Shown here: in pieces, positions 25,928 to 34,807 of the stretch | Numbering within the stretch: position 1 is the first letter of the stretch | Layout: the number at the start of each line of letters is the position of its first letter | NCBI RefSeq assembly: GCF_001570805.1 | Contig: NZ_BCSJ01000007.1 | Location: forward strand, 1-55,104 | Direction of reading: 5' to 3' | DNA from: Brevibacterium epidermidis NBRC 14811 | GTDB lineage: Bacteria; Actinomycetota; Actinomycetes; Actinomycetales; Brevibacteriaceae | DNA: 55,104 nt | The notes under the pieces: model-generated | What the model was told of the DNA's origin: nothing | Databases searched by the model: none | Seen by the model: the letters and a program-made list of their open reading frames with translations, nothing else | Made by a program: the position numbers and the translations under genes

Positions 25928-27016
25928 ATGCGTACCAAAATTGCTGTTTCGGCAGCACTTGGGGTCGGACTGGTTTTCGGCGCCGGTGCTCCCGCACTGT
26001 CGAGCAATCTGTCCTCGACCGACGCCGCAAATACGTCCGGCATCTCAGCTGATGTCGTTCCCGGCCAAGAACTCGAACGAATCACCGACGGCAAGATCGA
26101 AAAGGGCGAAACCGCCTACGTCGATGTCACGGTAGCGACGCTGTGGACCGACCCGAAGGCTCCGCGCAAGGTCGATAAGCCTGCGCTCCAGCACCCCGTC
26201 GACCTCAAGAAGTGGAACAAGAACCTCGAATCCACCGATGTGCGCCGTGGGCTGACTGGCAAAACTGAGACCCAGGCGACCTACGGTTCGGAAGTCTCCG
26301 TCCTCGACATCAAGGGCAGCTGGGCCAAGGTCGCAGTGACCGACCAGAAGACCCCGAAGAACAAAAAGGGCTACCCCGGCTGGATGCCCAAGAAGCAGCT
26401 TGTCGAGAACGACCGCTTCGGAAACCTCCGCGAGGATCAGCCTCGCGCAGTGGTCACGAAGCCCAAGAGCGAGCTCGAAGGCATCGAGTTCACCAAGGAC
26501 ACCGGTGCCGACGTCAGCTTCAACGTCGACCTGCCGCTCATCGCACAGGACGTCGACGACGTCCGCGTGGCACTCCCCGGTGGCGGAGCCGCCTGGATCG
26601 ACATCGACGATGTGGATGTCTTTGACGTCGGCGACAAACCCGAGAAGCCCAGCGGCAAAGACCTCGTGAAGACCGCGAAGCAGTTCGACGGCCTGCGCTA
26701 CCTGTGGGCAGGAGTCTCCGCCTACGGATTCGACTGCTCCGGTTTCACCTACTCGATCTTCAAGGCCCACGGCATCGACCTGCCGCGCGACTCTGGCGAA
26801 CAGGCGAAGGCCGGCAAGGCCGTCTCCTCGTCGGACCTCAAGCCCGGTGACCTGCTGTTCTTCTCGACCAGCTCGGGAACGGTCCACCACGTCGGCATGT
26901 ACGTCGGCGACGGCAAGATGATCCACTCGCCGAACGCGTCGAAGGACGTCTACGTCACCGACTGGAAGAAGTGGGACACCGGAAACGAATTCTCCGGAGC
27001 CCGCCGAATCCTCTGA
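25928..27016 (+). CDS. Secreted NlpC/P60 peptidoglycan endopeptidase
   Basis: A 362-residue exported wall hydrolase. An N-terminal signal peptide (MRTKIAVSAALGVGLVFGAGAPAL) is followed by an SH3-like wall-binding segment (about 60-235, with VSVLDIKGSWAKVAV and YPGWMPKKQL) and the NlpC/P60 domain (about 245-362). The catalytic Cys is near 270 in YGFDCSGFTYSIF, and His near 320 in VHHVGMYVGDGKMIHSP. NlpC/P60 enzymes cut the D-Glu to diamino-acid bond of stem peptides. The leader is structured and the promoter carries GTCACA repeats, so expression appears tightly controlled. A strong terminator follows. Confidence 0.9.
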   Translation: MRTKIAVSAALGVGLVFGAGAPALSSNLSSTDAANTSGISADVVPGQELERITDGKIEKGETAYVDVTVATLWTDPKAPRKVDKPALQHPVDLKKWNKNLESTDVRRGLTGKTETQATYGSEVSVLDIKGSWAKVAVTDQKTPKNKKGYPGWMPKKQLVENDRFGNLREDQPRAVVTKPKSELEGIEFTKDTGADVSFNVDLPLIAQDVDDVRVALPGGGAAWIDIDDVDVFDVGDKPEKPSGKDLVKTAKQFDGLRYLWAGVSAYGFDCSGFTYSIFKAHGIDLPRDSGEQAKAGKAVSSSDLKPGDLLFFSTSSGTVHHVGMYVGDGKMIHSPNASKDVYVTDWKKWDTGNEFSGARRIL

Positions 27017-27076
27017 TCTAGATCGAGTCGGACAGGTTCACTGTCCGATCTGGTTGGCACGACGACCAACCGACAC

Positions 27077-27114
27077 ACTGATGGCCGGTGCCCAAAAAGG
27101 GCCCGGCCATCAGT
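27077..27114 (+). terminator. Hairpin terminator after the NlpC/P60 gene
   Basis: ACTGATGGCCGG pairs with CCGGCCATCAGT (12 bp), and inside it GCCC pairs with GGGC around AAAAA. The following bases are moderately T-rich (GATTTCAGATTATTTT). It may also serve aminopeptidase N from the other side, although that gene ends 180 bases away. Confidence 0.8.
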
Positions 27115-27130
27115 GATTTCAGATTATTTT

Positions 27131-27293
27131 CGCCGAGGCGGCTGCCTGACGATTTCGTCAATGTTCGCTAACTAAGGCGACTGCCGAAGGATTTCGCCAA
27201 GGCTCGTCCGCCGCGGGGGCTGTTTAGGCGACTCACCCAGGGGCCACCGCCGAACAGGTAGGCAGGGTGGTCACCGACCGAAGCGGCTGCCGA
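27131..27293. repeat. Degenerate AGGCGRCTGCC repeats in the spacer before pepN
   Basis: AGGCGGCTGCC (27137) and AGGCGACTGCC (27175) are each followed a few bases later by GATTTCGYC-like sequence; partial copies are at 27226 and 27281. Spacing is about 38-55 bases. The first copy also contains CCGAGGCGG. No gene is seen. Confidence 0.35.
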
Positions 27294-30245
27294 TCAGTGC
27301 CGCGAACTCTGAGTCGACTTCAGGAAGATGGCACGGGCCAGATCATCGCGACGTTCGATGACCAACCGGCGCAGAGCCGCAGGTGCATCGACGTTGGCTG
27401 CCAGCCAAGCGTCGGTCTTCTCGACGACAGCCTCCTCGTCGACGGACCATCGGGGATAGAGACCGAGCACCAGACGGCGTGCGATCTCAATCGAATTGTC
27501 CATCCAGAACCCGAGCAGACCGTCGAAGTACTCATCGACGTACTCCTCGATGAGTGGCATCGCACTCGGCGCGATGAACCCGGCGATGATCGCCGACAGC
27601 ACATCATTGCTCAGGGCGCCCGCTTCGCGGATTGCCTCCCATGCACGGATTTTGACGATCGGCAGGGGCAGGGCTGCACTGGCCGTCTCGGCGCGAAGCC
27701 GTCCCGAAGAGCTTGGATCCGAATGGTTCTCTCGCGCGATATCGGTCTGATCCGCCCACCCGAGGCTCACGAGCGCAGTCAGCGCATTCCACCTCAGTGC
27801 GTGATCGTTGATGAGACCACGGAACGGCAACGTCGCAGTCGAATGGTCGGCGCCTCGACCCGCGCGAGTTCCGCCGGAAGTCTCCGCCGACTGGCCCGCC
27901 GAACCAGCCTGGCCCGATTGACCAGGAGCTCCGGCATACATTCGGTCGATCTCCTCGCCGACCGGCACCGCCAGGACTTGACTGGCGAACCCACGCCCCA
28001 TGGCGACTGCAGAGCTGCCGGCCGCGCATCGCGCCGTCCGCGACGTCAGCGCCAACACCAGATTGGCCAGATGCAGCTGCGCATCCGACCCGGCCTTCGC
28101 CGCAGCCAACGCATCCAGCGCCGCTCCCAGCAGCCCCATGATCGCGGCATCGAAATTCCGGTCCGCGACCCACTGATCGATGCAGGTCAGAGCGGTCTGG
28201 CTGAGCCCCGCCATGATCCCGGCATGACTCTCCTTGCCCAGGCTGCGGGCATAGGCAGTGAGGTACTTCTGCACCGGCATGAGCCCATCGCGCACCGCAT
28301 TGTCCAACGCCGACCACACCAGGGCCCGCGACAGAGGATCCTTGATCCGCGACGCCGAGGTGACCGCCGCCTCCGTCGACTCCGGATCCAGTCGCACTCG
28401 CGCATAGTCCAGGTCATTGAAGTTGAGCAGAGTGATCACGCCGGCACTGCGGCCGATCAGCTGCTCGACATCGGCCGACTCGGTCGAGAACTCGAAACGG
28501 AACGAATCGAGGGGAACGATCGACCGCCCCGACCTTCCGAGTGTGGCGATCTCGATCGTGTGCGGCCGAAGCAGGGCCGTGCCTTCGGCCGAATCGGCCT
28601 GAGCGATCGTGGCACTTGTGATCTTCTCCGAACCGGACCGTCGCCGAGGCGGCTCAACACTGCCGCTCGCTCCGGACCCGGCCTCGTGAGCGGCTCCGGT
28701 GGCTGCGTCGAAGTTGTCGTCGACCGCATCCGGGCTGCGCAGCCTCGCGCCCGAGCTCGAAGTCACGAGTTTCCCGCGTCCTCCGCCCTGTGCGGAGACG
28801 GCGGAAGCCGGGGCTCCACCGTCGGAGGACTTAGCCGAACCATCCGAGGTGGTCAGCTGCAGGGACAGCTCCGAAACTCCTGAGGTCCCCAGCCACGCGG
28901 ACGCCCAGTTCGCGATGTCCCTGTCGGGGGCCGCCTCGGCGAGGCATTCGAGGAAATCCGCGAGCTCGGTGTTCCCATATTCGAACCGTTTGAAGTACAG
29001 CCGCGAACCGGCGAAGAACGCCTCCCGGCCGACGAACGCGACGAGCTGCTTGAGCACGGACGCGCCCTTGGCATAGGTGATGCCGTCGAAGTTGAGCTTC
29101 GCGGCCTCGACATCGGGGATGTCGGCGACGATCGGGTGCGTCGTCGGATACAGATCCTGTGTGTACGCCCACGCCTTGCGGCGCAGCGCGAAGGTCACCC
29201 AGCCATCGGTGAAACGGGTCGCCTCGGCCAGCGCGAGCCCGCCCATGAAATCGGCGAAGGACTCCTTGAGCCACAGGTCATCCCACCACTTCATCGTGAC
29301 GAGATCGCCGAACCACATATGCGCCATCTCGTGCAGGATGACGTTCGCGCGCGACTCGTAATTCGCGTCCGTGACCTTGTCGCGGAAGATCAGATTGTCC
29401 GTGAACGTGACCAGACCGGGGTTCTCCATGGCGCCGAGGTTGTACTCGGGAACGAAGATCTGATCGTACTTGCCCCACGGGTAGGGGTAGTCGAATTCGC
29501 TGGTGAAGAACTCGAGACCGGCTTTCGTGACGCCGAAGATATCGTCCGCGTCGAGATGATCGACGAGGCTCGCCCGCGTCCATGCGCCCAACTGCACGGT
29601 CTGTCCGGTGCGCGGGTCCGTCCACTCATCCGTCGCCCCTTCATAGGGTCCCGCGGTGATGCACGTGATGTAGCTCGACTGCTTGAGCGTCGGTTCGAAA
29701 TAGTGGGTGACTGCGCCCGCCGAGCCATCGCCCGGTTCCGTCCTCGCCTCGGTGCGGTTCGACAGGACCTGGAAATGCGCGGGCGCCGTGACCGTGAAGA
29801 TGAACTCGGCTTTGAGGTCGGGCTGGTCGAAATTCGCGAACACGCGTCGGGCGTCGGTCGGTTCGTACTGCGTATAGAGGTAGGTCTTGCCATCGGCTGG
29901 ATCCGTGAACCGGTGCAGTCCTTCGCCCGAGGTGGAATAGCGTGCCTGCGCCTCGATCGTCAGGGAATTGCGGCCGGCGCGGACGGGGAACGTGACTCGA
30001 GCACCGTCGAACACCTCGGCGGGGGAGAGGCTCTCGCCATTGATCAGAACGGAGGACACGGAGTCGGCAATCAGGTCGATGAATGTCGAATCGACGAAGC
30101 GGGCGGAGAAGTCGACGACGGTGCGAGAAAGGTACGTGTCGGCATCGGTTTCGGCGTTGCTGACGTCGATATGGACTGAGTAGGAATCGACCTCGAGCAG
30201 CTGTGTTCGACTCTGCGCTTCGCTTCGGGTGAGATTCGTTGTCAT
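27294..30245 (-). CDS. pepN: Aminopeptidase N, family M1
   Basis: A 983-residue zinc aminopeptidase that removes N-terminal residues from peptides in the cytoplasm. The exopeptidase motif GAMEN is present. The zinc site is HEMAHMWFGD (His near 305 and 309) with the distal Glu in WLKESFADFMGG. The usual length is about 850-870; the excess comes mainly from a Ser/Gly/Ala/Asp-rich segment around 475-560 and another near 800-830. The start has GAGGAGG seven bases upstream. It is divergent from the FUSC gene, with a shared promoter region of about 85 bases. Confidence 0.93.
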   Translation of the reverse strand: MTTNLTRSEAQSRTQLLEVDSYSVHIDVSNAETDADTYLSRTVVDFSARFVDSTFIDLIADSVSSVLINGESLSPAEVFDGARVTFPVRAGRNSLTIEAQARYSTSGEGLHRFTDPADGKTYLYTQYEPTDARRVFANFDQPDLKAEFIFTVTAPAHFQVLSNRTEARTEPGDGSAGAVTHYFEPTLKQSSYITCITAGPYEGATDEWTDPRTGQTVQLGAWTRASLVDHLDADDIFGVTKAGLEFFTSEFDYPYPWGKYDQIFVPEYNLGAMENPGLVTFTDNLIFRDKVTDANYESRANVILHEMAHMWFGDLVTMKWWDDLWLKESFADFMGGLALAEATRFTDGWVTFALRRKAWAYTQDLYPTTHPIVADIPDVEAAKLNFDGITYAKGASVLKQLVAFVGREAFFAGSRLYFKRFEYGNTELADFLECLAEAAPDRDIANWASAWLGTSGVSELSLQLTTSDGSAKSSDGGAPASAVSAQGGGRGKLVTSSSGARLRSPDAVDDNFDAATGAAHEAGSGASGSVEPPRRRSGSEKITSATIAQADSAEGTALLRPHTIEIATLGRSGRSIVPLDSFRFEFSTESADVEQLIGRSAGVITLLNFNDLDYARVRLDPESTEAAVTSASRIKDPLSRALVWSALDNAVRDGLMPVQKYLTAYARSLGKESHAGIMAGLSQTALTCIDQWVADRNFDAAIMGLLGAALDALAAAKAGSDAQLHLANLVLALTSRTARCAAGSSAVAMGRGFASQVLAVPVGEEIDRMYAGAPGQSGQAGSAGQSAETSGGTRAGRGADHSTATLPFRGLINDHALRWNALTALVSLGWADQTDIARENHSDPSSSGRLRAETASAALPLPIVKIRAWEAIREAGALSNDVLSAIIAGFIAPSAMPLIEEYVDEYFDGLLGFWMDNSIEIARRLVLGLYPRWSVDEEAVVEKTDAWLAANVDAPAALRRLVIERRDDLARAIFLKSTQSSRH

Positions 30246-30268
30246 TCAATAGCCTCCTCGGCGGACAG

Positions 30269-30297
30269 ACTTTAGCATGCCACATTTCCGGTATTCT
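30269..30297. promoter_or_regulatory. Divergent promoter region pepN / FUSC gene
   Basis: On the minus strand TAAAGT (complement of ACTTTA, 30269-30274) is a good -10 for pepN. On the plus strand TATTCT (30292-30297) is a candidate -10 for the FUSC-type gene. The two promoters lie back to back within 30 bases. Confidence 0.4.
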
Positions 30298-30330
30298 GAG
30301 TACAGCACCAGCGAACGGCAGAGGGGACTG

Positions 30331-31479
30331 ATGGCGGAGACTCGGGTCAGCGATCTGCCTCGGCGGGGGTTCAGCGTCGTCTCCCACCGTCTGCGCATGG
30401 GGCTCAAGCGCGTGTGGGTGAACTCCGGCCAGCTGGTCCAGATCCCCATTGCCGCGACCGCCGCCTACGCCTTCTGCGTCTACGTCCTCGACCACCCGTA
30501 TCCGTTCCTCGCCGCGGTCGCATCGGCTGTCGGCATCGGCCCAGTCGTCGATCGTCGCCTGCGTCGTGCCCTCGAAATCGGCATCGGTGCGACCTTCGGC
30601 GTGCTCGTGGGCGAGATACTCGTCAACCTCTACGGCTCCGGAATCTGGCAGCTCGCGCTGACTCTGATCATCGGTCTGGTCATCGGCACGATCCTCAATT
30701 CCGGCGGTATCTTCATCACCCAGATCGCCGTCCAATCCGTCTACGTGGTCGTGGTTCCGGCCAGCGCCACCACCATGCCGTTCCCACGTACCCTCGACGC
30801 TCTGACCGGATCTGTCTGCGCGATTCTGCTGGCACTGCTGATCCCGCGCGACGCCCGAAAGGTTCCGCGGCGTCTGGCTGCAGACATGCTCGAGGAGGTC
30901 GACGCAGTCCTCCGAATGATGAAGCGCGCCCTACGTGATGCCGATGTGACGATGGCCGGCCGAGCCCTCGAACGTGCTCGCGAAACCCAGGACATCATCG
31001 ACTCCTGGGGCTCATCCCTGCGGATCTCCCGTGAGGCCGCGAAGATCAATGCGCGCGCCCGCCGGCACGCTGCCGAGGTGACTCGACTGTCCCGCGCTCA
31101 CACCTTCTCCGATAGAGCGATGCGGACCATGCGGGTCATCGCCCGCCGCGTCGTGGGCGTCACCGAGCTCGGCGTCGGCAAGCCCGTCATCGCCGATTAC
31201 GTCGGTTCCTTGGCCGACGGTGCGAAGAAACTCGAGATCGCATTGCGCCGCGGTACTGATCGATCCCTCGCCGAGGCGGCCCTGTCCGAGGCAGCGGGCG
31301 CGCTGGATCCGCGGGCGAAGTCCGATTGGGACATCCACGATGAATCGATGGTCCTGCTCCTGCGAACGGTCGCCGTCGACCTGCTCCAAGCTGCGGGTCT
31401 GACGCGTGCGGAAGCACAATCGCGGCTTCCACCATTGGCCGAGGACGCCGATGACGACGGCGGCCCTGTCGTCGAATAG
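30331..31479 (+). CDS. FUSC-type aromatic-acid-exporter-like membrane protein
   Basis: A 382-residue protein with four to five N-terminal hydrophobic helices (about 20-165) followed by a long soluble helical region (about 180-382). This is the layout of fusaric-acid-resistance/aromatic-acid-exporter (FUSC, DUF939-like) proteins. TM segments include LVQIPIAATAAYAFCVYVL and LALTLIIGLVIGTILNSGG. ATG 30331 was chosen because GAGGGG precedes it and the candidate -10 at 30292 lies inside the longer version that starts at 30277. The substrate is unknown. Confidence 0.75.
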   Translation: MAETRVSDLPRRGFSVVSHRLRMGLKRVWVNSGQLVQIPIAATAAYAFCVYVLDHPYPFLAAVASAVGIGPVVDRRLRRALEIGIGATFGVLVGEILVNLYGSGIWQLALTLIIGLVIGTILNSGGIFITQIAVQSVYVVVVPASATTMPFPRTLDALTGSVCAILLALLIPRDARKVPRRLAADMLEEVDAVLRMMKRALRDADVTMAGRALERARETQDIIDSWGSSLRISREAAKINARARRHAAEVTRLSRAHTFSDRAMRTMRVIARRVVGVTELGVGKPVIADYVGSLADGAKKLEIALRRGTDRSLAEAALSEAAGALDPRAKSDWDIHDESMVLLLRTVAVDLLQAAGLTRAEAQSRLPPLAEDADDDGGPVVE

Positions 31480-31510
31480 CCGTCGAACCGGTCGTGACCT
31501 GGAGGGGCAG

Positions 31511-32128
31511 TCAGCTGCTTTCGACGACGAACACAGCGTTCGTGCCAGGAGCCAGAGCAGTGAAGCGGTGAGGCTGATCGCCCGGGTGGGTGAGATAGTC
31601 ACCGACACCCAGGTCATAGGACTTCCCGAGCACCTCGATGCGTGCGGCCCCGCGGCCGAGGATGACATGTTCGATCGTGCCCTGAGGGTGCGGCTGAGAC
31701 TCTCGCGGCTCACCCGGTTCGGCTTGGATGAAGTAGACGTCGCGTCGGGCATTCGTCGGCGACGGTGAGATCAGAGTGGCCACATAGTTCGCGGTCGTCG
31801 ACGGCAGGCTGGGCATATCGCCGACATGCTGCAGCGCCACCTCATGCGGGGGAGGGTCGAGCAGGCGCGCGAGTGGGATGTCGAGAGCGGCGGCCAGAGC
31901 CCACATCGTCTCCAGGCTCGGATTGCCGCTTCCGGTCTCGAGCCCAGACATCGTCGACTTGCCGACTCCGGCCCGCCTGGCGACCTCGGACAAGGAGAGT
32001 CCGGCGCGCAGTCGTTCGCGTTTCAGCGCCGCAGCGATCTGCTGACTCGGCGAGAGCGCGGTGCCGGGAGCAGGGTCGGAAGCGCCTTGCGAGTCGTTCA
32101 GCGAATCATCATTGCTTCGAGAAGTCAT
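31511..32128 (-). CDS. XRE-family regulator with cupin domain, divergent from azlCD
   Basis: A 205-residue regulator. The helix-turn-helix at about 33-85 reads LKRERLRAGLSLSEVARRAGVG then KSTMSGLETGSGNPSLETMWALA. The C-terminal cupin has HPQGTIEHVILGRGAARIEVLG and VGDYLTHPGDQPHRFTAL. It begins at the ATG complementing 32126-32128, exactly six bases below a -10-like TATAGT, implying a leaderless mRNA; a TTG further upstream is less likely. It faces the branched-chain amino acid exporter genes across an inverted repeat, so it is their probable repressor or ligand-responsive regulator. Confidence 0.87.
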   Translation of the reverse strand: MTSRSNDDSLNDSQGASDPAPGTALSPSQQIAAALKRERLRAGLSLSEVARRAGVGKSTMSGLETGSGNPSLETMWALAAALDIPLARLLDPPPHEVALQHVGDMPSLPSTTANYVATLISPSPTNARRDVYFIQAEPGEPRESQPHPQGTIEHVILGRGAARIEVLGKSYDLGVGDYLTHPGDQPHRFTALAPGTNAVFVVESS

Positions 32129-32134
32129 GAGTTC

Positions 32135-32140
32135 ACTATA
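32135..32140 (-). promoter_or_regulatory. Leaderless -10 box of the XRE-cupin gene
   Basis: On the minus strand TATAGT lies six bases before the ATG. It is back to back with the azlC promoter. Confidence 0.45.
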
Positions 32141-32149
32141 GCGGGCAGG

Positions 32150-32169
32150 TCGTTCGGGTTGACGAACGA
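32150..32169. promoter_or_regulatory. Operator palindrome between the XRE-cupin gene and azlC
   Basis: TCGTTCG-GGTTGA-CGAACGA is a perfect 7-bp inverted repeat. The azlC -35 TTGACG (32159-32164) lies inside it, so a bound protein would block azlC transcription and, by proximity, its own gene. Confidence 0.6.
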
Positions 32170-32187
32170 TCGCCAAGGGCGCACTGT
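32159..32187 (+). promoter_or_regulatory. azlC promoter
   Basis: TTGACG, a 17-base spacer, then CACTGT (32182-32187), with the ATG seven bases later. The spacing is ideal and implies a leaderless transcript. Confidence 0.5.
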
Positions 32188-32194
32188 ATGGAAC

Positions 32195-33007
32195 ATGGGT
32201 TCATTATTTCGCACGACTGAGCGGAGGCCGCAAGTCGAACGAGTTCTCCCCGGCTCGACTTATCGTGCGGTAGCCATCGTCACCATCACGATCATCGCGG
32301 TCGCGCTGTCGTATGGGGCGATCTCCGCAGTCTCCGGTTTCGCCTGGTGGCAGACGCTGCTGCTGGCGATGTTCGCCCTCGGCGGCGCCGCCGAATTCAC
32401 CTTCGTCGGCGTCATCGCCGCCGGCGGTGCCCCGATTCTCGCGGTGCTCGCAGGACTCCTCGTCAACTCCCGGAACTTCGCCTTCGGCGTCGCAGTCGGA
32501 CCCTTCTTTCCGCAGGACTGGCGAGCTCTCCTCGCAGCCCACTGGATCAATGACGAATCCACCGCGATCTCGCGCCTCGGGCACAACCCCCGCGCGAAGT
32601 GGCATGCGTTCCTGCTCATGGGGGCCGCGATCGGCATCATGTGGCCCGGCGGCGCCATGGTTGGGCAGTGGCTGGGAAATGTCATCAACGCGGACCTGCT
32701 CGGACTTGACGCTGCCTTCCCGATCATTCTCTTCTGCCTCATCCGCGGGGACCTGAAGAACAAGGTCACGCTCTCGTTGACCGTCATCGGCATCCTCATC
32801 GCCGTGGGTCTGACCCCGCTGCTGCCGCTCGGCCTGGGTGCTGTGACTTCGCTGTCCGTGTTCGTCTTCGTTGCCGCAGGCTGGGCCGTGCGCTCGTTCA
32901 TCCGTCGCCGAAGTGCCGGAAGCAGCGGTGCCGGCAACACCAGCGCTGACAGCACTGCCGCCGCCGACCATACGCAGTACACGACTCGAGGGGAGGGGAA
33001 CCGATGA
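32195..33007 (+). CDS. azlC: AzlC-family branched-chain amino acid exporter, large subunit
   Basis: A 270-residue membrane protein of the AzlC/LIV-E family (BrnF type), the large subunit of a two-part exporter of branched-chain amino acids and methionine. It opens with FRTTERRPQVERVLPGS, followed by about seven helices including GGAAEFTFVGVIAAGGAP and the conserved LLVNSRNFAFGVAVGPFF. HWINDESTAIS is typical of the family. A 30-residue Ser/Ala-rich C-terminal tail is extra. The ATG at 32195 fits the leaderless promoter. It overlaps azlD by four bases. Confidence 0.9.
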   Translation: MGSLFRTTERRPQVERVLPGSTYRAVAIVTITIIAVALSYGAISAVSGFAWWQTLLLAMFALGGAAEFTFVGVIAAGGAPILAVLAGLLVNSRNFAFGVAVGPFFPQDWRALLAAHWINDESTAISRLGHNPRAKWHAFLLMGAAIGIMWPGGAMVGQWLGNVINADLLGLDAAFPIILFCLIRGDLKNKVTLSLTVIGILIAVGLTPLLPLGLGAVTSLSVFVFVAAGWAVRSFIRRRSAGSSGAGNTSADSTAAADHTQYTTRGEGNR

Positions 33008-33444
33008 ACCCCGTCAGCTTTCTCATCGCCCTGGCCGGGCTGAGTATCGGAACCTACCTCATGCGCTTCGCAGGGGTGAAGGTGGGAGCGGCCATCGCCA
33101 CGAAGGGTCGCCGACGTACCCCGGCGACCGCCTCGGCGGGGGTTGAATCTTCCGGACCCGGCGATCCCTCCACGCCCGGCGGATCCTCCGCCACCGCCGA
33201 AACGTCCGAAACGGCCGACTCGACCGAACGCGTGACGATGTGGATGGACCGGGCCACGGTCGTGCTCATCGGTGCGGTCTTCGCGACGACCGCGGTCTTC
33301 GATGGGACGGACATCGCCGATCCGGCCCGCCTCATCGGCGTCGGCGCGGGCGTGCTCGCCGCGATCCTGCGCGTGCCGATGCTGCTCGCGGTGGTCATCG
33401 GAATGGCCGTGTGCGCATTGATCCGCACGACCGGGATCCTCTGA
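33004..33444 (+). CDS. azlD: AzlD-family branched-chain amino acid exporter, small subunit
   Basis: A 146-residue partner of AzlC. TM1 ends in the family motif GTYLMRFAGVKVG. The last three helices (TVVLIGAVFATTAVFDG, RLIGVGAGVLAAIL and MLLAVVIGMAVCALIRT) are intact. Between TM1 and TM2 there is a roughly 45-residue Ser/Thr/Pro/Gly/Glu insertion absent from the usual 100-110-residue family members; it contains a CCGCCTCGG copy. ATGA overlap with azlC ensures coupling. Confidence 0.88.
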   Translation: MNPVSFLIALAGLSIGTYLMRFAGVKVGAAIATKGRRRTPATASAGVESSGPGDPSTPGGSSATAETSETADSTERVTMWMDRATVVLIGAVFATTAVFDGTDIADPARLIGVGAGVLAAILRVPMLLAVVIGMAVCALIRTTGIL

Positions 33445-33609
33445 GCAGGAGCGACGACGGTCCGAACTGAGCGCGGGACGGCGAACCGCCAACATGGGCC
33501 CGGAACTGCAGCCTTGGGCCGGCCTCTTCCCACTGTGAAAGCCGTGGGATGCGGGTGGGCAATTGCCGTGGATCTCCGGGCCGGAACTGCCCCGAAAGCG
33601 CGTGATTGC

Positions 33610-33615
33610 TAGGCT
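33610..33615 (+). promoter_or_regulatory. Leaderless -10 box for DUF2516 gene
   Basis: TAGGCT followed by six bases and the ATG at 33622. Confidence 0.4.
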
Positions 33616-33621
33616 GAGACC

Positions 33622-33945
33622 ATGGAATACATCGCGGGCTTTCAGCGTCTCGTCTTTCTAGCTCTGACGGTGGCTGCATTCGTCGTCCAGCTCTGGGCGT
33701 TCATCGACTGCCTCCGCTTCAAGGACGAGAACTACCGTGCCGTGGACAAGCAGAGCAAGAAGTTCTGGGTCATTCTCCTCGGCGTCGGGCTCGCGCTCGC
33801 CCTCATCGCATTACCGCCCATGGGCATGAGCATGATCTTCCTCAACATCATCGCCCTCGTCGCCGGCATCGTCTACCTCACCGATGTGCGTCCTAAAGTT
33901 CGAGCAGTCGACCCGCGCTACCGCAACCGCGGACGCCGCGCATAG
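33622..33945 (+). CDS. DUF2516 family small membrane protein
   Basis: A 107-residue actinobacterial protein with three hydrophobic segments (about 9-29, 48-66 and 67-85), a basic cytoplasmic tail, and the family phrases ALTVAAFVVQLWAFIDCLRF and FWVILLGVGLALA. Its function is unknown. The neighbouring alpha/beta hydrolase follows after 18 bases and may be co-transcribed. Confidence 0.85.
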   Translation: MEYIAGFQRLVFLALTVAAFVVQLWAFIDCLRFKDENYRAVDKQSKKFWVILLGVGLALALIALPPMGMSMIFLNIIALVAGIVYLTDVRPKVRAVDPRYRNRGRRA

Positions 33946-33963
33946 GCTGATCACCCCCACCAC

Positions 33964-34773
33964 ATGAGCACAGATCTCAACCTGCCGGGGCCCGAATCCG
34001 GCTTCATCGCCACGTTCGGAACGGGCGACCCGCACACCCTCTTCGGCCACGGGTTCGCCGGCGCGATCCGCGACACTCGCCCCTTCGGCACTGGCATCAC
34101 CGGCACTCGCCACTTCCTCCACCTGCCCGGCCACGGCGGCCGACCTTCACCCGGCCCCGGATGGACCTATCCACAGATCGCCGAGGTGCTCGCCGACGCG
34201 GTGGGCACCACCTCGGCGAGCCGGGCGCTGGGCGTCTCGATGTCCGCCGGAGGACTCCTCCACCTGCTGAGCATCGCCCACCCCGTGACCCGTGGGCTCG
34301 ACAAGGTCGCCCTCGTCCTCCCAGCCTCCTTCACCGGATTCCCCGCCGAGGTGGCCGCCGCCAACCGCTCCTACCTGGAGCGACTGCGTCGCCTCGTCGA
34401 CGACGAGGACATCGACGGCATCGTCGAACTCATGCTCTCCCGCGAACCCGCCGAGGTGGCCGAGATGCTTCCCGCGCGTGCCTGGACGAAGGCGAAGGCC
34501 GAGAACCTCGTCCACACGGACATGTCCGATGGTCTCGGACTCGCCCTCGAAATCGCCGTCGCGGACACCGCCGAGGCCGCCGAGAACCTGCGCTCATTCG
34601 CGGGTGAGGTCCTCATCCTCACCCACGAAGACGACCCGGCTCATCCGGTCGCTGTCGCCGAGGATATCCACCGTGCGATCCCGAGCTCCCGACTCGAGGT
34701 GCTTCCCGCCGGATCGATCCTGTGGCGCGGACGTCACGAAGTGCGGCGCATCCTCGGCGAATTTTTTGGTTAG
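33964..34773 (+). CDS. Alpha/beta hydrolase
   Basis: A 269-residue hydrolase. An oxyanion-region HGFAGAIRDTR follows the first strand. The nucleophile serine is in GVSMSAGG (GxSxG-type elbow, near 88). A cap-like helical stretch runs about 120-185, then the late strand VLILTHEDDPAHP carries a plausible catalytic Asp and the final His is in WRGRHEVRR. No signal peptide is seen. No substrate can be assigned. It lies just before mshA, whose promoter begins within its last bases. Confidence 0.8.
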   Translation: MSTDLNLPGPESGFIATFGTGDPHTLFGHGFAGAIRDTRPFGTGITGTRHFLHLPGHGGRPSPGPGWTYPQIAEVLADAVGTTSASRALGVSMSAGGLLHLLSIAHPVTRGLDKVALVLPASFTGFPAEVAAANRSYLERLRRLVDDEDIDGIVELMLSREPAEVAEMLPARAWTKAKAENLVHTDMSDGLGLALEIAVADTAEAAENLRSFAGEVLILTHEDDPAHPVAVAEDIHRAIPSSRLEVLPAGSILWRGRHEVRRILGEFFG

Positions 34774-34795
34774 TCACCCGACCGAGGTCGTTGGC

Positions 34796-34801
34796 TAGAC
34801 T
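34796..34801 (+). promoter_or_regulatory. Leaderless -10 box for mshA
   Basis: TAGACT followed by six bases and the GTG at 34808. An identical hexamer and spacing precede cysS. Confidence 0.45.
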
Positions 34802-34807
34802 GTCTCC

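Noticed and set aside
27267..28883. Long open frame opposite to pepN (538 codons)
   Set aside because: It is a GC-driven shadow of the M1 aminopeptidase frame with arginine/proline-rich, domain-free translation; pepN has intact motifs throughout.
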